Source: Candidatus Cryptobacteroides intestinavium (GTDB lineage: Bacteria; Bacteroidota; Bacteroidia; Bacteroidales; UBA932). From it: a DNA stretch of 63,103 bases. A program made the translations under genes and the position numbers. The notes under the pieces were generated by a model, which was not told where the DNA came from, did not search any database, and saw only the letters and a program-made list of their open reading frames with translations. How positions within the stretch are numbered: the first letter of the stretch is position 1; each line of letters begins with the position of its first letter. Of the stretch, positions 50,062 through 59,199 are shown piece by piece. Location of the stretch: NCBI GenBank assembly GCA_017694845.1, contig JADIMI010000050.1, positions 1 through 63,103 on the forward strand. The letters are read 5' to 3'.

Positions 50062-51636
50062 ATGTTTTCTAGCAAGGACATTAAACAGATTGAAGACAGG
50101 CATATGTCTGTCGATACAGTCAAGTCCCAGGTGGAACGTTTCAAGAAAGGCTTCCCGTGGATGAAGATCGCCGCACCTGCCACTCCGGGCAACGGGATCG
50201 AAGTGCTTGATGAGAAGCAGGAAGAAGAGGCCATCCGCTATTATGAGACAGCCGAGATCAACGGCAAATGCAAGTTCGTCCCTGCATCCGGAGCCGCATC
50301 CAGGATGTTCAAGGACCTTTTCAGCGGACTGGATATACTGAACAGCGGGAAGGATGTGGCACCGGATTCCCCGGCCGCCAGATTCGTCGCAGACATCTGC
50401 AGGTTCGCATTCTACGACAGGGATCTTTTCGGGACTCCTGAAGACACGGCGGCCAGCAGGCGTGACATCCTCGACAAGACACTTACGGATGCCGGCCTGG
50501 GATATGGAGCCAAACCCAAGGGCGTGCTGAAATTCCACAGGTATCCGGACGGAGAGATCCGCACCGCTATCGCAGAACATCTTGTAGAGGCGCAGGACTA
50601 TATGAGAAACTCCGACGGGAGTGCAAATCTCGTTGTCACCATTTCTCCCGAGCACCGGCAGCTTTTCGAAGATGCTGTTGACCGGATCAAGTCCGAATAC
50701 GAGAAGAGGTACGGAGTTATGTACAATGTAACCTTCACTTACCAGGACAAGGCGACCGACACCATCGCAGTGGATGTGGAGAACAGGCCTTTCCGTACAG
50801 AGACTGATTCTCTGCTGTTCCGCCCGGCCGGACACGGAGCCCTCATCCACAATCTCAACAGCCTCAAGGAGGAAGTGGTGTCCATCAAGAATATCGACAA
50901 TGTCGCAGTCGAGAGATTCCTTCCTACGACGGCGAGATACAAGAAGGTTCTGCTCGGCAAGGCTGTCGAACTGAGGGACAAGATTTTCGGTTACCTCAGG
51001 GAGCTGGATGCCGCCACCGGAGATGCGATGACGCATGCCCTGCCGCCGTTCATACCGAGTCTCACCCAGTCATACGATGACCGATATATGAGCCCTGAAG
51101 TACAGAATCTATGCAACGATATCGAGGAATTCCTGCTCAGGGAACTGTGCATCAGAATGCCTGAAGCACCTGACTGCAAGACGAGAGTCGAAATGCTGCG
51201 CAGGAAGCTCGACAGGCCTGTCCGCGTATGCGGAATGGTCAGGAACCAGGGAGAGCCGGGAGGAGGGCCTTTCATCATTGAAGAGAAAGACGGCTCTACC
51301 TCGCTCCAGATACTCGAAAGCGTACAGATCAATATGTCCGATGAAAATGCGAAGGCCGCCCTTGCAGCTGCGACACATTTCAACCCTGTCGACATAGTAT
51401 GCTGCCTGCACAATTACAAGGGGGAAAGTTTCGATCTCACTGAATATGTGGATGAAGAAGCCGGTTTCATCAGTTCCAAGAGCTATCAGGGCCGCGAACT
51501 GAAGGCACTCGAGCTGCCGGGGCTGTGGAACGGCTCCATGAGTGACTGGAACACACTGTTTGTAGAAGTTCCTCTCGAGACATTCAATCCTGTCAAAGTC
51601 GTGCTCGATCTTCTCCGCCCGGCTCACCAGAACTGA
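50062..51636 (+). CDS. DUF4301-family protein
   Basis: A 524-residue protein of the DUF4301 family, frequent in Bacteroidota and without a proven function. Visible marks are FVPASGAASRMFKDLF near residue 75, which looks like a nucleotide-sugar transferase phosphate loop, PKGVLKFHRYPDGE, RTAIAEHLVEAQDY, RPAGHGALIHNLN, and RVCGMVRNQGEPGGGPF near residue 395. These resemble sugar nucleotidyltransferase segments. It is 29 bp after pdxB and 7 bp before hydE, so it is probably in the same operon. There is no signal peptide; the protein should be cytosolic. Confidence 0.88.
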   Translation: MFSSKDIKQIEDRHMSVDTVKSQVERFKKGFPWMKIAAPATPGNGIEVLDEKQEEEAIRYYETAEINGKCKFVPASGAASRMFKDLFSGLDILNSGKDVAPDSPAARFVADICRFAFYDRDLFGTPEDTAASRRDILDKTLTDAGLGYGAKPKGVLKFHRYPDGEIRTAIAEHLVEAQDYMRNSDGSANLVVTISPEHRQLFEDAVDRIKSEYEKRYGVMYNVTFTYQDKATDTIAVDVENRPFRTETDSLLFRPAGHGALIHNLNSLKEEVVSIKNIDNVAVERFLPTTARYKKVLLGKAVELRDKIFGYLRELDAATGDAMTHALPPFIPSLTQSYDDRYMSPEVQNLCNDIEEFLLRELCIRMPEAPDCKTRVEMLRRKLDRPVRVCGMVRNQGEPGGGPFIIEEKDGSTSLQILESVQINMSDENAKAALAAATHFNPVDIVCCLHNYKGESFDLTEYVDEEAGFISSKSYQGRELKALELPGLWNGSMSDWNTLFVEVPLETFNPVKVVLDLLRPAHQN

Positions 51637-51643
51637 CAGACAG

Positions 51644-52756
51644 TTGAACACGGAGATTGTCGATACACTGAAGAGAGAGAAGAGACTGGATGCCGCAGGG
51701 TACCGGTCTCTTCTTGAATCCCGTGACCCTGATACGGCTGCATATCTGCACGAAACAGCCAAGGGTGTATCAGTGCAGAGATTCGGCCGTGGCATATATA
51801 TCAGAGGCCTTATAGAATTCACAAATATATGCAGGAATGACTGTCTCTACTGCGGGATCAGGAAGAGCAACAGGAACATCCGCCGCTATATGCTGGCAGA
51901 CAACGAAATCATAGACAGGTGCAGCTGCGGGTATGGACTGGGATTCAGGACATTTGTACTCCAGGGAGGAGAACTCCCCGATGAAAAGGATGATTTCATA
52001 GAGGAAGTATGCAGGCTGATTCACGGCAGGTTCCCGGACTGCGCCATCACCCTGTCTCTCGGAGAGAGGAGAGAGGAAAGCTACAGGAGATTCTTCAACG
52101 CCGGAGCCACAAGATACCTGCTCCGGCACGAGACACATAATCCGGCTCATTATGCTATGCTGCATCCAGCCGGAATGTCCCTGGAAAACAGGCTCCGATG
52201 CATAGCCGGACTCAAAGCCATCGGGTACCAGACAGGGACAGGGATAATGGCAGGAAGCCCGTACCAGACCGTTGACAATATAATCGAGGACATACAATAC
52301 ATCCAGGCGCTCCGGCCGCAAATGATAGGAATCGGACCGTTCATTCCGCACAAGGACACCCCTTTCGGAGGACTCTGCTACGGAACGGAATACCGGAACC
52401 GGACAGTCGGCGGACCGGGGCCGGCGACAAGAGAGGCAGAGGACATGAGGCTGGAACTGACACTGAAACTCATATCCATATTCCGGCTGATGTTTCCTGA
52501 TGCCCTCATTCCCGCCACCACCGCACTGGCGACTGTTGCAAATGACGGCCGGGAAAAAGGGATCCTGTCAGGAGCCAATGTTGTAATGCCCAACCTCTCG
52601 CCTCCCTGGACAAGAGACAGTTACTCTCTGTATGACGACAAGGCCTCCTCTGGGAGTGAATCCGCCGAAGGCCTTGCTGAACTTGAATCCAGGCTCGCGA
52701 GAATAGGATACCATATCGACTTCAGCCGTGGAGACTACTCTGAAAACTGCATCTGA
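51644..52756 (+). CDS. hydE: [FeFe]-hydrogenase maturase HydE (radical SAM)
   Basis: A 370-residue radical-SAM enzyme. HydE acts with HydG and HydF to build the diiron part of the hydrogenase H-cluster. The CX3CX2C cluster motif is CRNDCLYC (Cys63, Cys67, Cys70), preceded by GRGIYIRGLIEFTNI, and followed by RRYMLADNEI and FVLQGGE. The later GTGIMAGSPYQT and GIGPFIPHKDTPFGG are hallmark HydE segments. It seems to start with TTG at 51644, 7 bp after the DUF4301 stop; no ATG in range fits. No hydrogenase, hydF or hydG is in the window, so partners must lie elsewhere. Its 3' end overlaps the convergent TlpA gene by 22 bp. Confidence 0.9.
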   Translation: MNTEIVDTLKREKRLDAAGYRSLLESRDPDTAAYLHETAKGVSVQRFGRGIYIRGLIEFTNICRNDCLYCGIRKSNRNIRRYMLADNEIIDRCSCGYGLGFRTFVLQGGELPDEKDDFIEEVCRLIHGRFPDCAITLSLGERREESYRRFFNAGATRYLLRHETHNPAHYAMLHPAGMSLENRLRCIAGLKAIGYQTGTGIMAGSPYQTVDNIIEDIQYIQALRPQMIGIGPFIPHKDTPFGGLCYGTEYRNRTVGGPGPATREAEDMRLELTLKLISIFRLMFPDALIPATTALATVANDGREKGILSGANVVMPNLSPPWTRDSYSLYDDKASSGSESAEGLAELESRLARIGYHIDFSRGDYSENCI

Positions 52757-53880
52757 CTTCCAAGAAGATCCTTGATGGCCTCCTCCAGGGCTTTCCCGTG
52801 AATGTTCACCAGAGAGATTATTCCGTGCCTGTCTATCAGGACTACATACGGAATCGCATGCACTGCATAGGCTTTCGAAGACGCAGAACCGAACCCTTCA
52901 AGGGTGGACCACTGCGGCCATGGCATCTTTTCTTCATCCAACGCCTTCTCCCACTCTCCCCTGCGTGTATCAAGAGACACGCTGACCATTTCAAGGCCAG
53001 CTTTATGATATGTCTCATATAGACGCTTCAGTTCAGGTATCTCATTTCTGCAGGGACGGCACCACGAAGCCCAGAAAACCAGAAGAGTCACATTTCCTGA
53101 ACCAGCTATCTGAGAGAATCTCCTTTCAGAGCCATCCCTAGCCAACGACATAAAATCGACATAGGGGTTTCCTTCACGTGATGATATCCTGGCTGACTCT
53201 GCCGCCTTACGTTCCGCCTCCATACGTTCAGTCCTGGCCTTATCCATCGCCACATATTCAGGAGCTATACATTTCACCGTAGAAGAATACAGGGAATCTC
53301 CGTAGAACCCCTCCGCTCTGCTGAAAAAGACTGTTGCCCCGACACGGGAATCCGCATATTTCCTGACAAAAGCCACAATATCCGGTCTTGTCTCATTGTA
53401 GAAGAAGCGGATCGAATCCGACATTGATGTCCTTCCGGCATACTCTATGGATTTTGACCTGGCCTGTCGTTGCGGAGACAATATATATTTCTCATAATCG
53501 GTATTGGCCGGAGTTCCGGACACCTTGACGCCATCTGCCTCGTATATAAGTTCCACTCTGCCCGGTTCGACTACACAAGAAGCCTGTGGAAGATCATAAT
53601 AGAACTCCGTATGCCCTGACACGCCTTTCGGTTCAAGTTCAAATATCGCAATAAACGGTTCTTCTGATATCCTGTATGTGAATCCATATCGGCCTCCGGA
53701 TATGACGGTGCTGTCCAGGACTGTATTTTCAGAATATTCTACAGGATGCTTCCTGATCATATACACGGTCACTCCGTCATAGTCTTCCGAACCGATTTCT
53801 GCCTCTACAGTGAAATTCCGGCTGCACGAAGAAAGAATCACTGACAGCGACAGGAAAAACAATATATTACGTCCCATCAT
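52735..53880 (-). CDS. TlpA-like thioredoxin-fold lipoprotein
   Basis: A 381-residue lipoprotein (Cys19 in LSSC) with two parts. The N-terminal half (about 20-225) has beta-rich sequence like the DUF4369-type domains that precede many Bacteroidota thioredoxins, then a charged linker (ERMEAERKAAES). The C-terminal TlpA/AhpC domain (about 240-381) has the redox pair Cys274 and Cys277 in FWASWCRPC and a cis-Pro region HAIPYVVLID. It should reduce or rearrange disulfides at the cell surface or in the periplasm. Last gene of the SusCD operon; its start overlaps the S41 gene stop by 4 bp. Confidence 0.88.
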   Translation of the reverse strand: MMGRNILFFLSLSVILSSCSRNFTVEAEIGSEDYDGVTVYMIRKHPVEYSENTVLDSTVISGGRYGFTYRISEEPFIAIFELEPKGVSGHTEFYYDLPQASCVVEPGRVELIYEADGVKVSGTPANTDYEKYILSPQRQARSKSIEYAGRTSMSDSIRFFYNETRPDIVAFVRKYADSRVGATVFFSRAEGFYGDSLYSSTVKCIAPEYVAMDKARTERMEAERKAAESARISSREGNPYVDFMSLARDGSERRFSQIAGSGNVTLLVFWASWCRPCRNEIPELKRLYETYHKAGLEMVSVSLDTRRGEWEKALDEEKMPWPQWSTLEGFGSASSKAYAVHAIPYVVLIDRHGIISLVNIHGKALEEAIKDLLGSQMQFSE

Positions 53881-55214
53881 TTCAAGATATTGTCATATTC
53901 ATCGCTCCTTATGATCTCCAGGGCGCGGATCACAGAAGGACTTGCCGTGTTGAGTATCCTGTAATATATGTTGTGGTCATCCGGATAGAGCGCCCTGGCA
54001 AGCAATGCTTTCAGCTGGGTCTTCACCGCCGGTGCAGTACGTTCGTATTCCTGGCCTGGACAGGTGATACCCGCTCCTTCCGCCATCCCTACCATTTCCG
54101 AAAACATCTCTTCCTCTCCATTAAATTTTCTGAAAAAGATATCGGAAGTTCTGTATTTCTTCAGCAGGGCATCTCTGTTCCTTTCCAGATACGAAGCAGC
54201 CTCCATTTTCTGCATTCCGTTGAAAGCAAGATTATAATACCATTCAGTCATAAAAGTCGTATCGCGCGGCACCTGTACATCCACACCGATACCTCCACCG
54301 GAATGCAGTTCCCTTCCTTTCAGAAGAGACCTGTAGACAAGCGTCGGGTCAGCATATACCCTGCCGTATCCTTCATAAGGCTTCTGTATCTGCATCCCAG
54401 ATGGCGTCAGATAACGTGCAACAGTAATCCTCAGCGCAGAACCATCTTCAAACGGAAGCGTCTCCTGGATCAGTCCCTTACCGAAAGTAGGTCTACCCAC
54501 AAGGACCGCACGGTCCCAGTCACGAAGCGCTCCGGCAAGGATTTCTGCTGCAGACATCGTCCTGTCGTCTACAAGCAGTACAAGCCTGCCTTTCTCAAAA
54601 CAGCCATCGATCTGTGCTGAAGCCGTCCGGGTAGGGATATGCGCTCCTGATGTAGTGACTATCGTCTTGTCCCCGTCAAGGAACTCATCCGCGACTGCGA
54701 CTGCGGACTCGAAGAATCCTCCCGGATTGCCCTGCAGGTCAAGGACAAGGTTTTTCATACCCTGTTTCCTGAGTTCTGACACTGCTGACCTGAATTCATC
54801 CAGAGTATGCTCTGCAAACATCGTAAGACGTATATAACCGGTCCCGCTCTTCTTATCAGCGATATATGCTGTCTGGACTGTTCCGGATGCATAACCGTCA
54901 TAAATGCCGGAAGATTCACCAGCATTGGCCGCATTCACGGGAAATGCCGAAGGATCTCCGGCGGTCGGACCGAGAAGAGCCGCTTCACTGGCCATCACTT
55001 CCTCCGGAGTCAGGTAGGCGGAAAAGGGATCCAGTTCATTCATAGCCCTGGCTATCATCCCGTCCACGAATGATGCCTTGTCGACAGTGTCGACATACAT
55101 ATTCATAATGGCATACATTGTCATATTCAGTTTCTCTTCCGGTGATTTCTGCGCTCTGGAAGAAATACTGGACAAGGACAGCAGGACTGCCGCACACAAG
55201 ACAAAACGTTTCAT
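53877..55214 (-). CDS. S41-family (C-terminal processing) protease without a PDZ domain
   Basis: A 445-residue exported protease with a signal peptide (MKRFVLCAAVLLSLSSISSRA). The family start ELDPFSAYLTPEE (60-72) and the catalytic core from about residue 126 are present, with Ser221 in VDDRTMSAAEILAGAL and Lys246 in GRPTFGKGLIQ. Between them are only about 55 residues, where CtpA-type enzymes usually have about 100 or more including a PDZ substrate-recognition domain; no GxGFxI-type PDZ pattern is seen. The C-terminal 150 residues are helical. It lies 2 bp from the TlpA-like gene upstream, in a SusCD operon, suggesting action on peptides or proteins. Confidence 0.85.
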   Translation of the reverse strand: MKRFVLCAAVLLSLSSISSRAQKSPEEKLNMTMYAIMNMYVDTVDKASFVDGMIARAMNELDPFSAYLTPEEVMASEAALLGPTAGDPSAFPVNAANAGESSGIYDGYASGTVQTAYIADKKSGTGYIRLTMFAEHTLDEFRSAVSELRKQGMKNLVLDLQGNPGGFFESAVAVADEFLDGDKTIVTTSGAHIPTRTASAQIDGCFEKGRLVLLVDDRTMSAAEILAGALRDWDRAVLVGRPTFGKGLIQETLPFEDGSALRITVARYLTPSGMQIQKPYEGYGRVYADPTLVYRSLLKGRELHSGGGIGVDVQVPRDTTFMTEWYYNLAFNGMQKMEAASYLERNRDALLKKYRTSDIFFRKFNGEEEMFSEMVGMAEGAGITCPGQEYERTAPAVKTQLKALLARALYPDDHNIYYRILNTASPSVIRALEIIRSDEYDNILK

Positions 55215-55216
55215 AA

Positions 55217-56629
55217 CTACTCGTTCTTCAGGATTTCTATGACTGCGGATATCTCATCCATAAGCTCGCTCGGGCTGCCTCCGTAGCCTTCTGCAATATA
55301 ACGTACCCTGCCATCCTTCAGGACTGCTTTCTGAGGAATGCCGGATGTGCCATGAATGATACTTCTGTATACCTTGTCATATCCATTGCTTCCATCTCTG
55401 CACCGGTCGAAAAGGACTGTCATATTATGATAATCCCCATTTTTCCAGATTCTCTTTACACGCGCCTTGTCTGGCTCATCCTGGGTACATACAAAGAAGA
55501 AATGGACACTGTCATCGTCTGCATACCTGTCCACGGCAAGCTGCATTCCCGACAAAGCGGCTATGCAGGGAGCACACCAGGTCGCCCAGAAATCCAGCAC
55601 TATTATGTCATCAGGACCGTATTCTGAAGAATCGACTTCTTTCCCTTTTATGGAAGTGAGACAGAAGCGCTCATACGGTTCATCCATCATACCCTTCAGC
55701 ACATCATTGATGAGGTTCTCTTTTGCCTTTTCCGTCTTGAGGGATGAATAGTACTCATCGAAAGTCGCTGCCGGCCTGCTTTCAAGGGACATGTAATAAT
55801 CCTTCAGCCTGGAGAACAGTTTCGGGGTAAGGCGGCCTACAGCGGTAGAGGCAAGGACAGCTTCCGCAGCCTCATCATCCCGTCCAAGTTCTTCAAGCGC
55901 CATTACATAAGCTTCATTTCCTGCCGGATACTGGTTATACCTGTCCTCTTCATTGATCTTTTCCATACATTCCACGGCATCTTCCGCACGTCCGCTCCTC
56001 TGCAGGACTTCTGTCTGTACCGAAAGATAGTATTTCATCGACTCCGCTCCGGAACGTATGGCACCTTCCGAATACATATCCACATCCACATCTTTCTTGG
56101 CATACATTTCATCTATGATATCCTGGGCTATGTCCACATATTGCCGAGGATCGACCGGAGCCTTCATTATATAGAACATAGGACCGTGTGCGTAGAGGTC
56201 CGCCAGCATCGTATACGTCATTTCCGGAAGAACTTCCCTGAGTTTGTCCCACTGTTTTGACGAATAGAGATACCTGGCATATCCCCTATAGAAATTCATA
56301 TAGACAAACCCCTGGCTGTCAGGATCTGTCAGCCACTCTGACAGAGGGAACTCCCTTCTGAAAGAATCGCACAATGCCATATACTCCACGGTATCGGCTG
56401 CTGCGTTGACCGATTCGGCAGTATACCTGCGGGCGAACATACCTTTAGGATATTTACTGAAAAGTTCGGTCTTCAAGGCATCCGCCCTGACTGTATCCTT
56501 GTCCCTGTAAAGAGCCGTATAGTAATCGGATGTCAACTTCTCCTCCTCTGTCTTCTTGATGTCCTGGGCACTGGATGTGAATACCGTCGCTGCAAGGACA
56601 AAGGCTGTAAGTACTGTTCTTTTTTTCAT
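55217..56629 (-). CDS. TlpA-like thioredoxin-fold exported protein
   Basis: A 470-residue protein with a signal peptide (MKKRTVLTAFVLAATVFTSSAQ). A long helical, TPR-like region (about 30-320) precedes a C-terminal thioredoxin domain with the redox pair in DFWATWCAPCIAAL near residue 350 and the cis-Pro loop in GTSGIPQKAVLKDG. The pattern fits the TlpA/ResA family of periplasmic disulfide reductases, with an N-terminal part that may bind the substrate protein. An ATG three codons upstream (56638) is also possible. It lies between the lipoprotein and S41 genes with gaps of 18 and 2 bp. Confidence 0.87.
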   Translation of the reverse strand: MKKRTVLTAFVLAATVFTSSAQDIKKTEEEKLTSDYYTALYRDKDTVRADALKTELFSKYPKGMFARRYTAESVNAAADTVEYMALCDSFRREFPLSEWLTDPDSQGFVYMNFYRGYARYLYSSKQWDKLREVLPEMTYTMLADLYAHGPMFYIMKAPVDPRQYVDIAQDIIDEMYAKKDVDVDMYSEGAIRSGAESMKYYLSVQTEVLQRSGRAEDAVECMEKINEEDRYNQYPAGNEAYVMALEELGRDDEAAEAVLASTAVGRLTPKLFSRLKDYYMSLESRPAATFDEYYSSLKTEKAKENLINDVLKGMMDEPYERFCLTSIKGKEVDSSEYGPDDIIVLDFWATWCAPCIAALSGMQLAVDRYADDDSVHFFFVCTQDEPDKARVKRIWKNGDYHNMTVLFDRCRDGSNGYDKVYRSIIHGTSGIPQKAVLKDGRVRYIAEGYGGSPSELMDEISAVIEILKNE

Positions 56630-56656
56630 CTTGAACACTGTAAAAATATATCTGTA

Positions 56657-57652
56657 TTAATCCGTTGCAATCGCCCTGAGGTCGATCCCGTAATTGTCCT
56701 TATAATAATCCAGAATAATATTCCATTTCGTTGCTACGGTCCCGTATTTCAAGAACTCGGCAGCCTCAGCTTCAGAAGCGTTCAGTATCTGGGCAATGTA
56801 ATAATTGAAATCATTCGTCCTCGGATCACCGTAAGACCAGGTATCGTTGGTCTCTGAATACTTCATATAGATTTCATTGTATACGCTGTATCCATACTGG
56901 CTGTAATTAGGGATGAAGCCGCGGTTCCTGAGGGCATCAAGCTGCTCGGGAGTATATTCATAAGAATATGTTGACGGATTGTATGTCATCTCTGGCTTCG
57001 TTGTATAATCCGATACAGTATAGAATTCTGTCGGTGTAGTCAGCACGCCTGACGATACATATTCTGTCCATAAAGCAGTTATCAAGGCTATTTTCTTTGA
57101 TTTCAGCGTCGCTTCGTCAAGAGAAGCCACGGTACTCATCCCGCCTAAGACAATGAAATTGTCCCCGATATAGAAATCCGCAGGATATTTCTGGATATCT
57201 CCGCCACCGAAATCCCTTTCAACATAATACTCCTCCACAATATATATTCTGTAAGGCGCTCCACCGGTTTTCATAAAATCATCAGGGAAATATCTCCACC
57301 ATACCTTGTCGAGATAGTCAAGCATATCACCCACATAGGAAGGATCACCTTCAGTATACTTATTTACCCTGTCGCCTGTAGAAGCGTTACCGGATATCTG
57401 CTGCCAGAAAACATCATCGGCATCAATCCTATAGAGCAGATAAGACCCCCATCTCTCATATATGTCCATAATTCGGGCATTGTCTTCTTCAGATGCCCCT
57501 TCCTGAGGGAGTGAATAGCCTGTATCGATGTCCAGCGGATCACCGATCGGAACATCCTTGCTGCAGGAAGGAATGACTGTCATCATCACCATTACGGAGC
57601 AGACTGTCGCCGCCAGGTTGAATATGCTATCTTTCATAATACTTGTCTTCAT
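56657..57652 (-). CDS. SusCD-associated lipoprotein, metallopeptidase-like but without HExxH
   Basis: A 331-residue lipoprotein (Cys30 in IPSC). Length, position after susD and aromatic-rich sequence resemble the putative zinc-binding metallopeptidases that often follow SusCD pairs. However, the helix where HExxH would be expected reads KKIALITALWTEYVSSG, with no His, so the zinc site seems lost. Some regions (YERWGSYLLYRIDADDVFWQ, YYIAQILNASEAEA) are compatible with that fold. It may serve as a non-catalytic substrate-binding surface lipoprotein. The family assignment is by context and partial resemblance only. A second start at 57637 is possible. Confidence 0.65.
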   Translation of the reverse strand: MKTSIMKDSIFNLAATVCSVMVMMTVIPSCSKDVPIGDPLDIDTGYSLPQEGASEEDNARIMDIYERWGSYLLYRIDADDVFWQQISGNASTGDRVNKYTEGDPSYVGDMLDYLDKVWWRYFPDDFMKTGGAPYRIYIVEEYYVERDFGGGDIQKYPADFYIGDNFIVLGGMSTVASLDEATLKSKKIALITALWTEYVSSGVLTTPTEFYTVSDYTTKPEMTYNPSTYSYEYTPEQLDALRNRGFIPNYSQYGYSVYNEIYMKYSETNDTWSYGDPRTNDFNYYIAQILNASEAEAAEFLKYGTVATKWNIILDYYKDNYGIDLRAIATD

Positions 57653-57663
57653 TATCGATTAAA

Positions 57664-59181
57664 TTATTCCGTTACTGCAACTCCCTGACGCTGCGCTCCG
57701 TTCCTGCACTCGTTCTGGACAAGTGCACGGTTCTGCTCCAGCAGACAGCTAGGAAGGGGAAGCGTGTACATAGGGTCGTTATGCTGAAGAGTATAGACGA
57801 ATTCCTGGCCACCCTGCTCCGCCTTGTAGATATGGGTGATTTCCGGCATTCCCTGACGGCGGAGGTCGAACCATCTGTGTCCTTCGAAGCACAGTTCCTT
57901 TCTCCTTTCAGTCCTTATGGCATCCAGAAGTTCATCTCCAGCGAGGGTGACATCGGAGTATCCGGTTATCCTTGTCGCCCTGAAATCATTCAGCAGCTGA
58001 AGTGCTGTCGCATCGTTCCCCAGCAGCGCCTCTGCCTCCATCTGATTCAGGACAGCTTCAGATGTCCTGATCGCCTGGCACAGTTGTGATGAGCCGTACG
58101 GCTTGTAAATCACAAAATTTGAATTGTTGGTCTCCCAGTCCGGTGCTCCGAGGTTGAACATCTTGTAACGAAGATCATTCGCGGAATCCCACAGAGCCTG
58201 GAATTCCGGGTTCATCGCTGTCTTGTATCCCACATTGTCGACTCTTGTCGAAGCTCCGAAAATCCACAATACCTCCGGATTGGTATATTCGAACGGATTA
58301 TACTGATACGGAATATTGTTCGGATCAAACTCAGTAGTAAGATTCATCAGTCTGATACCGTAGTCCATAGCCTTCCCTACTTCATCTATACAGTCCTGAT
58401 AGCGGTCCATATACAGGTACACCCTGGACAGGATTATGTGTATTACCGGCTGGTTTATTCTGTAGTTCTGAGCTATATATTCAAGCGGGTCCATAAGTCT
58501 GGCGGCTTCGACCAGATCCGGGACAATCACATCCTCGTAGGCCTGTGCGACTGTCGATCTGGCAATCGGCTCGTTGCTGAGATTGGCATCCAGTTTCAGC
58601 GGTACACCAAGGGCGTCCCTGTTATAGTTATACGGCTCGCCATAGATGTTGACAAGCTGAAAATAAAGCATCGCCCGTATGGCAAGAGCCTCCGCCTTCA
58701 CCCTGTCTCTCTGCTCATCGCTTCCTATGGCTGTGTCGATAAGGTCAAGGACAGCATTGCAGCCCTTGATTTTCTGGTAGAACTGATAGTACATTGTCTC
58801 GGATGCATTTTCATTTATACGCTCCTGGTATCCGTTGAAATCGCACATATCGGGCTGCCACTGATAATACGGGGCAACGGTCACAGTCTGCTCGGTACCG
58901 GCATAATAATCTGATGGAAAGACAGTTACTTCTCCCGTATTCCAGTCAGTCATAGAATTGGAATAGTTCAGCATCTGGGCACAGTCATCATCCAGATATT
59001 CAAGGATTGAAATATCCGGGCCGTTATTGTCAGGATAGCCGGATCCGAGGAGAAGTTCAGAAAAGTCCTCGGTAGTTCTCGGTATCATCTCGCTCTGGGA
59101 CTCTTCCTGAAGGAAACTGCACCCGCAGAGAAGCATCAGTCCGGTACAGATCATTAATATTGTATATATTCTGTTTTTCAT
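57664..59181 (-). CDS. SusD/RagB-family nutrient-binding lipoprotein
   Basis: A 505-residue outer-membrane lipoprotein (Cys21 in LCGC) that caps the SusC channel and binds the nutrient at the surface. The SusD fold is shown by FLQEESQSEM after the lipid site, YYQFYQKIKGCNAVLDLID (TPR-like part), AEALAIRAMLYFQLVNIYGEPY, and the C-terminal RTERRKELCFEGHRWFDLRRQG. It starts 18 bp after susC. The ligand is not readable from sequence; the absence of glycoside hydrolases and presence of a protease suggests peptides. Confidence 0.95.
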   Translation of the reverse strand: MKNRIYTILMICTGLMLLCGCSFLQEESQSEMIPRTTEDFSELLLGSGYPDNNGPDISILEYLDDDCAQMLNYSNSMTDWNTGEVTVFPSDYYAGTEQTVTVAPYYQWQPDMCDFNGYQERINENASETMYYQFYQKIKGCNAVLDLIDTAIGSDEQRDRVKAEALAIRAMLYFQLVNIYGEPYNYNRDALGVPLKLDANLSNEPIARSTVAQAYEDVIVPDLVEAARLMDPLEYIAQNYRINQPVIHIILSRVYLYMDRYQDCIDEVGKAMDYGIRLMNLTTEFDPNNIPYQYNPFEYTNPEVLWIFGASTRVDNVGYKTAMNPEFQALWDSANDLRYKMFNLGAPDWETNNSNFVIYKPYGSSQLCQAIRTSEAVLNQMEAEALLGNDATALQLLNDFRATRITGYSDVTLAGDELLDAIRTERRKELCFEGHRWFDLRRQGMPEITHIYKAEQGGQEFVYTLQHNDPMYTLPLPSCLLEQNRALVQNECRNGAQRQGVAVTE

Positions 59182-59199
59182 ATCTTCACTAATTCATTG

